Shown here: positions 46,920-58,700 of the stretch, piece by piece | How the letters are laid out: every line of letters starts with the position of its first letter | Numbering within the stretch: the stretch's first letter is position 1 | Origin: Leptodontidium sp. MPI-SDFR-AT-0119 | Taxonomy: Eukaryota; Ascomycota; Leotiomycetes; Helotiales; Leptodontidiaceae | Reading direction: 5' to 3' | Assembly: GCA_020726505.1 (NCBI GenBank) | Contig: JAHLEZ010000001.1 | Location: forward strand, 3,720,001 to 3,784,000 | Length of the DNA stretch: 64,000 bases | Position numbers and translations under genes: made by a program | Notes under the pieces: model-generated | What the model saw: the letters and a program-made list of their open reading frames with translations, nothing else | Told to the model about the DNA's origin: nothing | Databases searched by the model: none

Positions 46920-48560
46920 TTAACCTTGGGAATAGAGACCAGTGCCAATGTTGCTTGCCGACATGTTTGGATTCGTTCCAGGGGATGAAAATGACTGGTA
47001 GGACTCTCGTCTGGTGATAATTGGTGCTGGGAACCCGGGGTAAGCTGCATTGCTAGTCATCCGGCCCAGTGGAGGCGGCATCCCATAATTTGGCGCAGCA
47101 AAGCCTGGAGAAATTGGGCCGAGGGACATGCTTTGGGAAGCATGCTGTAAATTTTCAAGTCTCGAACCCGGGACTAGAGACGGCTGTGATATGAATGGCA
47201 GCTGGTTAATGTTACCATATCGGACAGCCTGGGGCTGAGGTGGAAACTGGCTATCTTGTGGAGACCTAGCAATGTTGGGGTCAAATGGAGAAGATGTTCC
47301 CGTACTTCCTGTTCGATCGGAGAAGAAATTGGGACGAGACGAGTTCGCAGACTGGGGAGATTGGGTGTATGCGTAGCCATAAGCTGCAGGTTGATTTGAC
47401 GCATACTGGTTGTAGCTGGGCTGCTGACTCTCTGGATATGGCCTTGAAGGAAAAGCTGTAGTGTCCAAGGGACTTGGATGCATTTGGCCAAAAGCCGACG
47501 ATGATTGGCTTTGATCTGAACCTGTTCGGGGTCGTTTCGCAGACTGATAATCATCATAGGAGTTGCTAGCCGAGTCTTGAAACGACACAGCAGAGTGTTG
47601 CGAGTAGTGCCTATTGAGTGCTGGTCTTTGGCCCCAAGAAGCCTGCGCTTCGCTATATTCACCCTGGTCGTTGGTGTCTCTCCGTGGACGCTCTTGAGGC
47701 TCGGAAGCAGTTACACTTTGTCGGTCTCCTCCTGTGCTTGATTGACGATTTCCCTGTCTATAATGACGTGGTTCGTAGTCATCATGGGCTGGTCCGCGCT
47801 TCCTGAGCAAGGTTCGAGGCTCCTTTCGCAGTCTCAACCGCACACCTTGGTCGCTGAAGGACCGAGTAAGGAAGGTTGATTCAGACATCCCCGGGAAGTT
47901 TTTTGTCGAATGGACAGGGAAAGACTGAGAAGTGATTGACCGGATGTAGGCGCACTGGTTCTGGCGCATCTCGTAGAGAGTGAACTGGAGTCGGAACCTT
48001 CCCTCATGCTTGACAGAAAGATCCCCGAAGACGAAAAACGCTCCATCGAAATTGTCTGTATCTTTGAGACGGTGAAGTGAAGAAACTAGGGTTCCTGCCA
48101 AAGTCGCACCCAGATTTCCTGTCGGGGTTGGAAGGTGTGCATTGTCTGACTCGGGAAGTAGGCTACATGACATAAAGAAGTATGGACCTGCAAGAGAGAA
48201 GAGGTCAGCTCTATCCCATCATATCAAAATAGAGTGACGTACTTTGTAGGAAGTTCTGGCTTGAGTCTGCCTGTGGAGAGATCTTCAGCTGTATGATGGG
48301 CGGAGGATCGACTGGTTTCCGATCTAAAATGCTATTAGATGCTTCCGTTTCCATGGATATCTAATATCGCACCTTTCTCTTTTCCAACGGCGACTCTTGC
48401 ATGTTCAGGTCCTTGCCGGATGATGAGTTCGCAGTGATGGCTGTCATTGTCAATTAGTCATAGAGACCTGCTTGGGACTGGTTGGCGCATACCTTGACAA
48501 CCCTTGTATCTGAGAAGTTCCAGCCTCTGCGAACTGGTGGGTGGATTGTATAGTAGCCAT
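46920..48560 (-). CDS. Velvet-domain regulator (VosA/VelC type)
   Basis: Four exons, complement(46920..48187, 48243..48323, 48373..48440, 48493..48560), encode 494 aa; introns are 55, 49 and 52 bp and all joins are in phase. The velvet domain spans about residues 24-200: [97 protein letters not shown]. A basic stretch follows (RLRLRKEPRTLLRKRG), then a Gln/Ser/Pro/Tyr-rich tail typical of the transactivating part of VosA. The fold binds DNA in an NF-kB-like manner and velvet dimers control sporulation, spore viability and secondary metabolism. VosA versus VelC cannot be settled by eye. The gene is preceded by more than 6 kb without a gene. Confidence 0.92.
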
Positions 48561-50654
48561 TGCTATCCTCGTTCTTGCTCAAGCCCAATTTTTGTACCAA
48601 CTTGGAAGGTGTAGTGGATCGTGAGATGTGTTTCTGCGATGGTGGTGCTTCCTGGAGCCTCTTAGTACTGACAATCTTCTCGAATGTTGGTTCTTAATAA
48701 CTGGTGATGATGAATGGTGTATGATTGTACCAAAAGAAGTTATCGAAGGGTCTTCAAGTATTCAAGAAGGAATGTGGTTTGTGCGCTGAACATGGAGAAG
48801 TCTGTTACTGCATAACCGGCGAGATGTCATAAGAATATTTTTGGCGGGGTCTTAGTTCACACCCCAGACCACCGTTTGACTTTCCAGAGCCAAGCCCGGT
48901 TGGGGGTCGCGCCTTGACTTTCTGACTTTCTAATGGCGTAGGTTGCCCGAAGTAGAAGAAGCTTGAGTAGGGATTAGATCTGAGTAGGGAAGGCGCCGAG
49001 GACTCGCGGTTTGAAGATGCCTTTTGCGGCTAGCTAGTCGGGGCTCTTTCTCGGTACACTCCGAAGGGTCTGCGCCGGTCCTTGATAAAGCAATATCGAA
49101 CCACGGTTAAGGCGAGACAAGTGCGTCTAGGATGATGTAAAGAGTGTAGAGTGATGTAAAGCGACAAGGCCGAGGGAGGTAGTGGAGAAGTGTCACTTTG
49201 ACTTCGATACAACACACAAGAGCAGGTCGTCTCGGATTGGGGCAGGGCCGTCGGAGTAGAGTGTAGTGAGAGGCCACCGAAGACGGTTTGGTGAGGAGCA
49301 ATAGAGATTGCGAAGGGGTTTTGTACAGAGATTTGGGAGGGATGTCTTGTGGTGTGAGGTTTGGAGTTCTGGAGGAGGTAGCGGGAAGTGGTGTGGTACG
49401 GGGTCAGAGAGAGCGCAAGCCAGACCGGCGGATGCAGACGAACAAGCGAGGTCCAAGTAAAGTCAAGGTCCAGGTCCAGGTCGGGGTCGATTGTCCTGTA
49501 GGTACAGTACTGTACCGAATCGAACCGTGGCTGCAAGACCGTGCTGTAAATATGCGGAAAATTCGAGTAGTCTGGAGAATTGATTGGTGGTTCAGAGCTG
49601 GGTAGTGTGTGGGTGGATGAGGGACGATTGACAACGGCTTTTAGACGAGACGAGACGCCTGCACTGCACTGCAGTAAAGCTCACTAGGCGGTGGTAGTGG
49701 CAGTAGAGACGCAACACAAGTAAGTGGATTGCGCCAGGAGGGCATAAAATGCTGTGAGTGGTGGGGAGGCTGCTTATTCTCGGCGCGGGGTTTGAAGGTC
49801 GAGTGAGGGCAAGGTAAGGTAGGTAGTCAAGTGTAGAGGTACCTGGGCAAGGTAGTGTTCCAGTTCTTGCAAACCTCAGAAGCAAGGGGCCAGATTTGCT
49901 AGCGAAGATGTGAACACACAGATGTCGTCCCAATTTGAAGTGTTGAGCAGTCCGGGCAAAGCACTGTATACCTCAAGCTGCTTACCTGCTGATTGGGCCG
50001 GATAGGAGGAAGCAGGGAAGATGACGATGGAGCTGGAACGCTTTCGTGGTCCTGGAGGTTGCAATGGGTAGCAGTTGTTCCAGAAAAGACTTCTTCTACT
50101 GTAGGAGCAGTGTTCCAGAAATAGAAGGGAAGGCCAGCAGGTTGTCGATCGTCGTTCCAGAATTAGAATTAGAAATACCAGGAGTTGCAGAAGTCCAGAT
50201 GCAAGTAGTTGTACAGTAACAGAAGCCGAGGATCGTAAAGCAAGCAGGGTCGGTGAATTGGAACAGTGTTGCAGCCAGCGTGGAGGAGAGCAGATCAAAG
50301 CAGATCAGACGATACTGGCCATCTAGAGAGCGTTCTTGTTTGTTTGGTGACGAAGTCTTTGCGGCTGTGATTGGCACTCCAGGTTCACGGGACTCGATGT
50401 GACAAGATCTGGAATGGAGCTTGGGGTGGTTTGGATTCAGATGTGAGCAAGCCAGGAAGAGCAGGCTGTGGAAGGTATGTTGTGCCTTTTGAGACGAGAC
50501 GAGACGAGAGGACTTGAAGCAAGTAGATAGATAGGTAAGGTAGTTAGGTACTGTAGCATCCAGGGTCGTGCAGTGCCGGGAAGCCGTGACCATTGGTCGT
50601 TTGCCGCAAACAGATGGTGGAGATGAGGACGAACGATCCGCCGTTAGATCTGCT

Positions 50655-50717
50655 AAGATGGGTAGGGGAGGAGAGGGGGGTTGGAGGGGGAGGGAAGGGG
50701 AGGGGAGGGGAGGGGTG
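50655..50717 (+). repeat. G-rich low-complexity block (GGGGA type)
   Basis: Runs of three to six G separated by one to four bases across about 60 bp, with several possible G-quadruplexes. It lies about 2.1 kb upstream of the velvet ATG. Confidence 0.7.
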
Positions 50718-52215
50718 AAGGAAGATCGAGCAGGGAAGGGAGGTGAGGTTCGATATCTGCTGAAGTATGATGTCTGTCCGTGCGAAGTGAAGAGACCGGG
50801 TTGAATCGAGGTGCTTGAGCCTTGGAGTGAGTGTGGCAGGGAGGTAGATAGGTAGTGCGTGAGTGAGGTGTGAGTGTGAGAGCGTGAGTGGAGTGCGAGC
50901 GAGGGAAGTGAGATGAAAGGTACAATGGCCTCGGCGCCAGCCTGCGAGTAAATTCCTGCTCTGGCCTGGTATTGTACCTAAGAGGTAGGTAAGGTAAGGT
51001 AGGTAGGTAGGCCCCCGGTCTGTTGTCGTCTCCCTGGTCTATCTGGCGTCAGTTTCCTCTCCTCTGGCCTCCTCTGGCTGGCCTCTGCTCAATGCTCTGT
51101 GCTCTCCTCCTCTGCACCAAGGCAGCACCTGCAGATGCACGACGCACTGCACTGTCTTTGACAGCGGCGCCTCTCAACGCTTGCTTGCTTGCTTGACAGG
51201 GAAGCCGGCAAGCCAGACCTAGTGCAGGTGCTCAGATCAACGAGCCAAACGCGGCAGCCCACTCAAAAGTGCCGGACGCGAGCTCCTCGTCGCTCGTTGA
51301 CTGTTCTGTTATGGGCAAGGAAGTGGGTAGTAGTAAGCCCGTCGATACGACTTGACAACAGACCCAGCAGAGCAACCAACTCAACATAACATAAAACGTA
51401 AAACTTATGGGGCAGAGGCCAGCATCTTAGGAGGGATCAAGGGGCTCTTTTAAAGTTATAGTTACGGCGCCACCGAGTTGATCTGGGGAGGGACCGGGAG
51501 GAGCTGGACGCTCAAGCCCAAGCTCAAATACACAGCATTCAATCTGATCAGATCCAGAGCATCAGAAAGCAAGCATGGCTTGACGAGCTAGTTAGTTATT
51601 TAGGTGGGTAGGAAGCTGGATGGCTGGATGGCTGGCTGGCTTGGACAGACATGACATGGGCATGGGGGTGGATGTGGTGGATGGATGTTCGCCAGGAACC
51701 ATGGCCATGGCCACATATCAAAAAAGCAGGGTCGGCCATATGGGAAGGAGGCCATGGCACACATGGCAGAGCATGGCATTGTGTCTCTTTGCAGAATTCC
51801 CTCCGCCTATCTCTGGCTGCTTGGGATTGTTGCACCACATTCCAGCCAGACGCCAGACCAGACCAGACCAGATCAATCCAACAGAGTAGGCTGGCTGCAC
51901 TGCGAGATGGGACGGCACGAGATGTGGCGAGGAAGACGAGAAGACAGGGCAGGCATGGCATGGCATAGGCAAAGGCATAGGTAGGGTGTGATTGATGAAG
52001 CACAGGTGCGTGATGGATGGACGGTTGGAGGGATCATGGGTGAGGTTGAGGTTGCTGGACTGGACTGGACTGGTGGACTGTGCCTGTGGTGTATGAGGTG
52101 TGGAGTTTGGCAGATAAAGTAGCATTGATAAGATCTGGAGACGAGGGAGCAAGGCGTCCCTCCTTTCCCATTTTGGTGCATATATGGAGATTCTGAAGGT
52201 GCATTTAGGGCAGCT

Positions 52216-52240
52216 TAGGTTCCGTTAGGTTAGGTTAGGT
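52216..52240 (+). repeat. Short TTAGG repeat
   Basis: Three to four copies of GGTTA/TTAGG in tandem. This is not the TTAGGG telomere unit and is too short to mark a telomere. Confidence 0.6.
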
Positions 52241-55137
52241 CTAAATGGCGGTAGGTCGTCTAACTTGGCATGGCGGCGTCGAAAAAGGACTAGAGCGGAT
52301 GACCAGGGCAGGGCAGGGCTGGGCTGGGCTGGGGGACAGGGCATGGAAGACCAGGGCCAGGATCACGACAGGATGATGGGTGATGGGTGATGGATGACAA
52401 GGGTTTCGTCTGGATCTCCGAGTCTGCTTGGACGGGATCGTCTGAGCGCTGTTGCTGTAGTGCAGTGCAGTGCATGATGGGACGGCTGTTCATTTCATAA
52501 CGTAGCGAGGATAACTCGCCTCACAGTACTGTGGACTGCAGACTGCAGACTGTCCGTAGAGTCTAGACATGACAGGGCATCGCCGGGGATCGTGGTTAAG
52601 GAAATCCGTATCTCAATGGCTTCAAAATGGCTGACATCCTGGGAATGACAGAGCCATGAGGAAGCCGTACCGTACCGCTCTGCCCTGTCCTGCACGGCCT
52701 TGTCTCTGCCCTGTTCGGATTCTGGCCGGCATTAGCAGTGCCAGACGCCTCCTGGAGATCTCAACAGACAGGCGAAGCAGGCCAGACCAGACCAGGCCAG
52801 GCTTGGAACTGCGGAAAGACGCACTGTACCTACCTACAAGGAGAATTAAAAATTCTTTGCGTCTGTCGGGTAGATGTTGTCTCACTTGCGTTGGCTTGGT
52901 TGGGTTGCGCACTCCGTCCCTAGCAGTGAGGCTGGTCTGGTCGGCCTCCAGTCTCAGACGGAGGGGAGGAGAGGCGTGGGTCTGGGCAGTCCCGTCGGGT
53001 CTTCCTCTGTGTTCTCCTCTCCTCCCGTCAATCGGCCTTGTGAGAATTCCAAGTTGGTGGTGGTGGTGAGCATGAGTGAGAGCTCGTCATGGCTTGCGGC
53101 GTGATTGTTACACACGAGCGTACAGAATTTGCATTTGCACATCAGAATTTGCATCTTCTTCGGCTTTGGACGAGAGCCGGCAGCCGTGTGTCACCAAGAT
53201 CTCTCTCCAGACACTACCTAGGTACTCGAGCATCTATCTGTCTATCTGCAAACCCTGCATCTATCTCCATCGAGAACCTTCAAACATTGCATTGCATTCT
53301 CAGCTACAGTATTGTACCCATCCCAAAGATTGTCCACGATCCCCCTTTCTTTTTCCCATGCTGTCCGTCTTCTTAAGCGGCTCGTTCTATGCTTTACCAT
53401 GTATAATTGCTATAGATGTTACATATAATTGCTATATTGCGACAGCACCACCTATAATTTCACGTCGTTTGCACATCCCGCAAGCCCGCTGCAAGGGGTA
53501 GGACAGTTCATCGTGCTGTTAGGCCTAGTCAGGAGGTTACCTAGATGGAGACGGAGCGACGTTGCTGCTTCCGGATCACTTAGCTGGGCATGACGATCAT
53601 ATGCTGGTGCGAGATATCTTATCATTCAATTATAGCTAAAAGTAATTCACTTATGTAGCTCTTTGTACCTATGCAATTTATCTGGAGCCTTAGTGCATTT
53701 ATTATCACTATCACAGTTGTCTTATTTACCTCCAGATACGAGCCGAAGCTCTCCACAATACGCAGGTGCCTCCGTACCTACGCTACTTACGGTGATGGCC
53801 CGAGGTACCGGTGTATTTGTAGGCAGGGACTAGGGACCTAACTTTGTCTTACTTTACCTGACTACCGCATTGCCGCATTAAACTTGCCAGTGTTCGAATT
53901 CCTGCAGACCTGCCTACTTACGAGTACTGTACAAGTCCTTCCATCTCAGAATGGTACTGAGAGCTGGGGGGTGGGGGGGAGACGACGAAAGGCATCAGAA
54001 GGCAGAGAGATCAAGCCAAGCGGCCCAGGGCTACGCCATGCTGCACGAGTGGTACGAAGGTTCACCAGGGTTGTACTTACAGAGAGATGATTTGCAGCAG
54101 CTCTTCTTCTACCTACTCCAGACTGCCCGCTGCTACTACTTGGAGAGCTGGATGGGAAATTAACTGCAGCTTAGTTGCTCAAGTATAGACAGCGGCTCTA
54201 TGATATTACCAGGGATATAGACCTGCATGCCCGCCTTCCTGCAGCTGCCATGCCAGTTGCTCAACGTATTCAACAGAGCGAATGCAAAGTCCACTATCCA
54301 TCCACCATGAGTGAGGGAAGGAAAGAATGATTTGATAGCTCTCCACTTATCTCGCTGCCTTCACTTCTTTCTTCACCGACTGATTGCCTCCTCCCCTTGC
54401 CCATCAATTGCGGCCAAGCCGTGCGCAGTCACAAGTCATCGCAATCTCTCTTCCCATCGAACGTCAGGCGTGTCACTCCATCAAGCCCATTCATGCACGC
54501 ACTCTCACACTTCCATGATTCTGCCAACCTACTTTTGCGCCCATAAGGGCACGGGCGTCCTGCGAACCTGCTTCGAATCTACGATGCCAGCCGAAGAAAG
54601 ACAAGAGGCCACATTAAGAAAATTCGGAGACGGTGTAGAGCAGGGCAGAGCATGGCAGGGGAGGAGAGAGAGAGGAGGAATTCCTTCTGAGCTTTGTCCA
54701 CCAGTTCACTCGAGCGTCGGAAAGATCGACCGCATCACAGCTCCAGTTTTGGACGGTATTCGTCCGAACTCTCGATCGCTTCGAGGCAATTCTCAGCCCC
54801 AGCTTTCGCATCCGCTCCCTACCGAAATGAAGAGCCAGATCTCCGGCCGTAGTCCCGAACGAGTATTTTAGGGCTAGCAAGACTGTCAGAGCAGTGTGGC
54901 TGCCGCTGTCAAGCTGTCACAGAATGAAAGAAAGGAAAATATGCTTTGCGTGGCTCACCGCATCCGAACGTCATCTTCTTGTTGGAGCAAGCATCATCGT
55001 GACGACGCTGAGTCTCGAGCGCCGGGCCAGAACTTGGACAGCACTGGTCACTGCATCGTGCGTGCTGCGTGCATCCGCTTCAAAGTTTGTTTTCCCACGA
55101 GGGAAACACATGGCAGATGCACACGAAAAACGACTAA

Positions 55138-55744
55138 TCAGACTCTTGTTGCGCTTCCAAAGCTGGATTGAGGAGTCCAGATCAAGTCGGGTTCTACAAA
55201 GCCACCCAGTCCTCAGAATTTTGGCTGAGAGTTGTGGTTACACGTAAAGGGAATCCAGGTACTGGAGGCCCAGACAACGAGGCATGTTGCTTTGTCGACG
55301 CTCACCAGCTGAACATCCTGCAAAGCCTTCCTCCGACACTTCCTGGCCCCTTCGAGAACAATATTCGAGACAAGTGGCTTCTGCACCCGTATTTCTTTTG
55401 GGGCATCGCCGGACCGAATTCCCTCGAGCAAAATGAATTTGATGACACTTATCATATCAAAGTCAGATATGATATCGGTACTCGGTTAAGAGGCGGGCTG
55501 GACGCATAATAGGGTTGGCTATCATATCAGAATAGCTGTTTCAGATTGCTGGAGCGAGGCTGAGCCACCAGAAATTTGTCGTGTCTCTCAGGCTCGTGCT
55601 CTATGTGTGGTTGCTGGCCTTGTCCATAACATGCAACTTGGTATTGAGAATGACTGGCACACTTTCCAGGTTGAGGTTGAAGAGATACCTCCTGAAAGCA
55701 GGAGATGGACGTCTCGCTTTGCTAGCAACTCGAATTTGGAATGA
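55138..55744 (+). pseudogene. Frameshifted coding relic, family not recognised
   Basis: Two adjoining segments look clearly coding. The first (frame open from 55138; FWLRVVVTRKG, DNEACCFVDAHQLN, DTYHIKVRYDIGTR) ends at TAA 55507-55509. The second (55505-55744; HNRVGYHIRIAVSD, RALCVVAGLVHNMQLG, DWHTFQVEVEEIPPE) continues the same texture one frame away. No GT-AG intron of plausible length joins them in phase, so a one-base frameshift is likely. The 5' end is missing: the frame meets TAA at 55135 and I find no convincing upstream exon. I recognise no domain. A sequencing error in an otherwise real gene is possible. Confidence 0.4.
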
Positions 55745-58700
55745 TGGCAATTTACTTCTTCCTAGACCGCTTCAAGAGCTCACCCCTCCTCCCTTTTCCA
55801 AGCGAGTCACTGCGTCAAGCCTGGCCACACCCCGCCAGCCCCCGCTGCGCAGCTATCTTAAGCGAAGGGGTTGAAATGAGGTAGCGTGGCACCCAAACAG
55901 TATCAACAACAAAGAAAAATCCCCAAGGGCGTTTTCACACAGACAGAAAAATGCGCCATGCAGCCGTCGAGTCGATGGGTTGTATCACCATTACCGTTCC
56001 AGCACGCGAAAACCACGAGGCCCTTTCTCCCCGTCCCTCACGCCCTGGGTGCTACAAGGTGTTACAAAGTACAAACGAGAATGCAATACGCTCCCGTCAA
56101 AACCTAGAGGTGCACAAAGAAAAGTCTCAAGAGCAGGTTCGGGTCTAACAGCGATCGAGAATTCTATTCCTGATATTGTATTGCGCGCCAGAGCTGGCTC
56201 TAGATCCGAGTCAAGCCCTGCTTCCTCTCCAAGATATGATTGATTGACTGTAGGTAGAATTACATTCGTCCCACGATATCCGCCAGCTTTCCATGGTACT
56301 TCGCGGCTCAGCCATCGATGTGCCTGGACAAGCCGTTGGCGCAAACATACAAACTAAAAGCTGCAGAGATGGGTCGATGGTTCGATTACTTTCTTTGTTT
56401 TGGGAAACCATGAAGAAGCCCGTTCACGCCGCATACGGCGATGTTTCTTTCAGCTGAATGGCCTCAGTAATTTTGGCGAGTTCAAAGGCATAGATGGAAG
56501 TGGGGTCTCGTAATGAGGCATGAACGGAGGGGAAGTACTTTCGGAATGTATCTTTTCCCACCCACCCACTTACTTCCGATTCAGAAGTCAAGGTCGATGA
56601 AGACCCACAGCTGAAGATGCGAATGCCTGCCAGGTGTATACATGGCAGCAAAACTCCACTCCATATCTCCAGTACCGCCTTATCGTACTCGGACGCCGAG
56701 CCAGTTTGCATCCCGATTCCGGAACTTTGAAGGTGGTTGATTGACGCCGATGTCTACATTAGGAATCGTGCCGTTGGCATACAGGTCTTCTCTTCCAAAT
56801 CCTGTCACATCGATGTTGTCAAAGTGGAAGTCTTGCAGATCGCTTGCCCCCTTTCGATCGTTTGATGGGGTACATCTGCTCAATCCGTACGAATTTCCCG
56901 TTGATGCCGTCATGTGTCTCGAGAGACGGGATGGTATGTCCTCCTCTCCTTTTCTCTCGGCGCGCGTCAACGAGTAGGAAACAGGCCAGATCAATCGAGC
57001 CATTCTATTCGGCCGTTTACGAACAGACGTTGTGCTGCGAGATGTATCTTCATGCCAGAAATGCTCTCTCCTCCATCTTATTATCAACAATAATAATATG
57101 AACGACCCATGGAAAGACACGGCAGGGGCCGCATACGCTCGATCACAGCACAGCATCCGGACCTCGGCCAGCTCCCCCGAGGGCTCGACTCGTGTTTGAT
57201 ATCGACGTCGGTGTATCTTATGAGTCTCAACAGGCGCGAGATATGCATAAGTCAGACATATCAATAGTCGACGAGGGTTACAGCAAACGCGGCTGTGCGT
57301 CCCCTGACGCTACCCGAGCAACCTACTTACTCTGTGTGTAAATGTAAGTCGCCCATTCCCATTCGCCACATTCATCTGTCGAAACAAACCGGGACTTGGT
57401 TGACGAGACAAGGGTCCTGGTCAGCTGTCACTAATCCTTGGGGGCCAGGCGATGCTCCAAGCTCCAAGCTCCACTATCTCCAGCAGGGTTGATTTTTGAT
57501 TGTGGACGCCACTAACTAGCATCAAAGGAACATCTGCTTCCGATCCTATGATCAATCAGAAGGACATCAACGTCCTGAGCTACCGGGGCATGTAACTATG
57601 TACAAAAACCCTGAAGCTGCTAATCTTACCAGAGATCATATGGTCAATTTGCGATAGCACGGCCAGACATGCTCTGATAGGAAAATAATATGATGGGTGA
57701 CTGGCAGTGGCCGGCGCTTCGGGTCCGGAGACACCCCCTTCTCGAACGAACGTCTTTTAATCTCCGACTGTGGCGACGACACGACAGGGCATAGCCAGGC
57801 AGGGCAGGGTATTGTGCCAACGCACCCCAGACATCCACAAACTGCCTTGGTTAGATCTAACTCCGAGAAAAACCTGGTGATGTTCCCGGAGCCATCCAGC
57901 AGATCTTATACCTACCTACCCAATCCCTCCAGATCGAACTCTCCTCTGATCGAGACAGTTATGCCCTGTATCGCATGAAGCTATGCATGTACTTAGTTAC
58001 GAACTCAGGTTAATTTACAGTATAAGAGGGGGAGCATATCCGAATATCAATCGGTTCCGCAGAAAAAGAGGCGCACGGCTCAACACGGTACGTGCGAGTT
58101 TGCGGTGAGTGTATTTGAATAACTATAAGTGGACAATATATACTTTTTTTCTCTGTCCTCTTAACAAAGCATCATTATCATCATACAATCATCGTAAGAG
58201 CATGGAGTTAAATGAGATGAGATGAGATGAAGATGAAGATCTTCACATGCCTTCTCATTCTCAGGCGGTTTGACTTTTTTGAGAGGGAGCATTCTCCACA
58301 TAGCGACTTCATGCTGGCTACGTAGCTGACGGATTCCCTCGGTTTGCGTTGGGGGCATTGACACTTGAAAGGTGATGAGAGCAATAAGGACAGGGGTTTA
58401 GATGAAATTCCCAAGTTGTGTGAGAGAACCAGCTGGGCTCTGGAACATCTGTGTGGTTATCTTCTCCCATGAACCATGCTTGGGGGCGAGAAAAAGAAGA
58501 GCCGAATGTGTATCTTCTTTCAACCTCCTAGGGAAGAGGTCAGATGACCTGGCTAGTTTTGAGTGTTGATGAGCGTCAATGTAACAAGTGTTGACTTTCA
58601 TGAACTAGAGGGGATCGTTTCAGTAGTACCATATCCAGTCTATTGCGGTCAGTCGTATTTATCTATTTCTGTTCAGAATTTCAATGAGCGTTAAAATCCG

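Larger units (their letters stand above)
48561..55137. other. Long gene-free region upstream of the velvet gene, low-complexity
   Basis: About 6.6 kb with no convincing exon on either strand. It is dense in short tandem patterns: GGTA/TACC clusters (49811-49830, 50524-50550, 50841-50856, 50982-51010, 52827-52838), TTAGG repeats (52216-52240), ACCAG and TGGAC repeats (51854-51871, 52055-52073), GACGA (about 50494-50511) and a G-rich block (50655-50717). It may hold a long leader, distal regulatory elements or non-coding transcripts; none can be shown from sequence. Confidence 0.5.

Noticed and set aside
49030..50598. Several 100-170 codon minus-strand frames upstream of the velvet gene
   Set aside because: High in Ser/Leu/Pro/His/Cys, with no conserved texture and no credible splice joins; they fit random frames in skewed, repeat-rich DNA.
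52216..52240. Telomere-like repeat
   Set aside because: The unit is TTAGG rather than TTAGGG, only a few copies, and it lies inside a chromosome arm among unique sequence.
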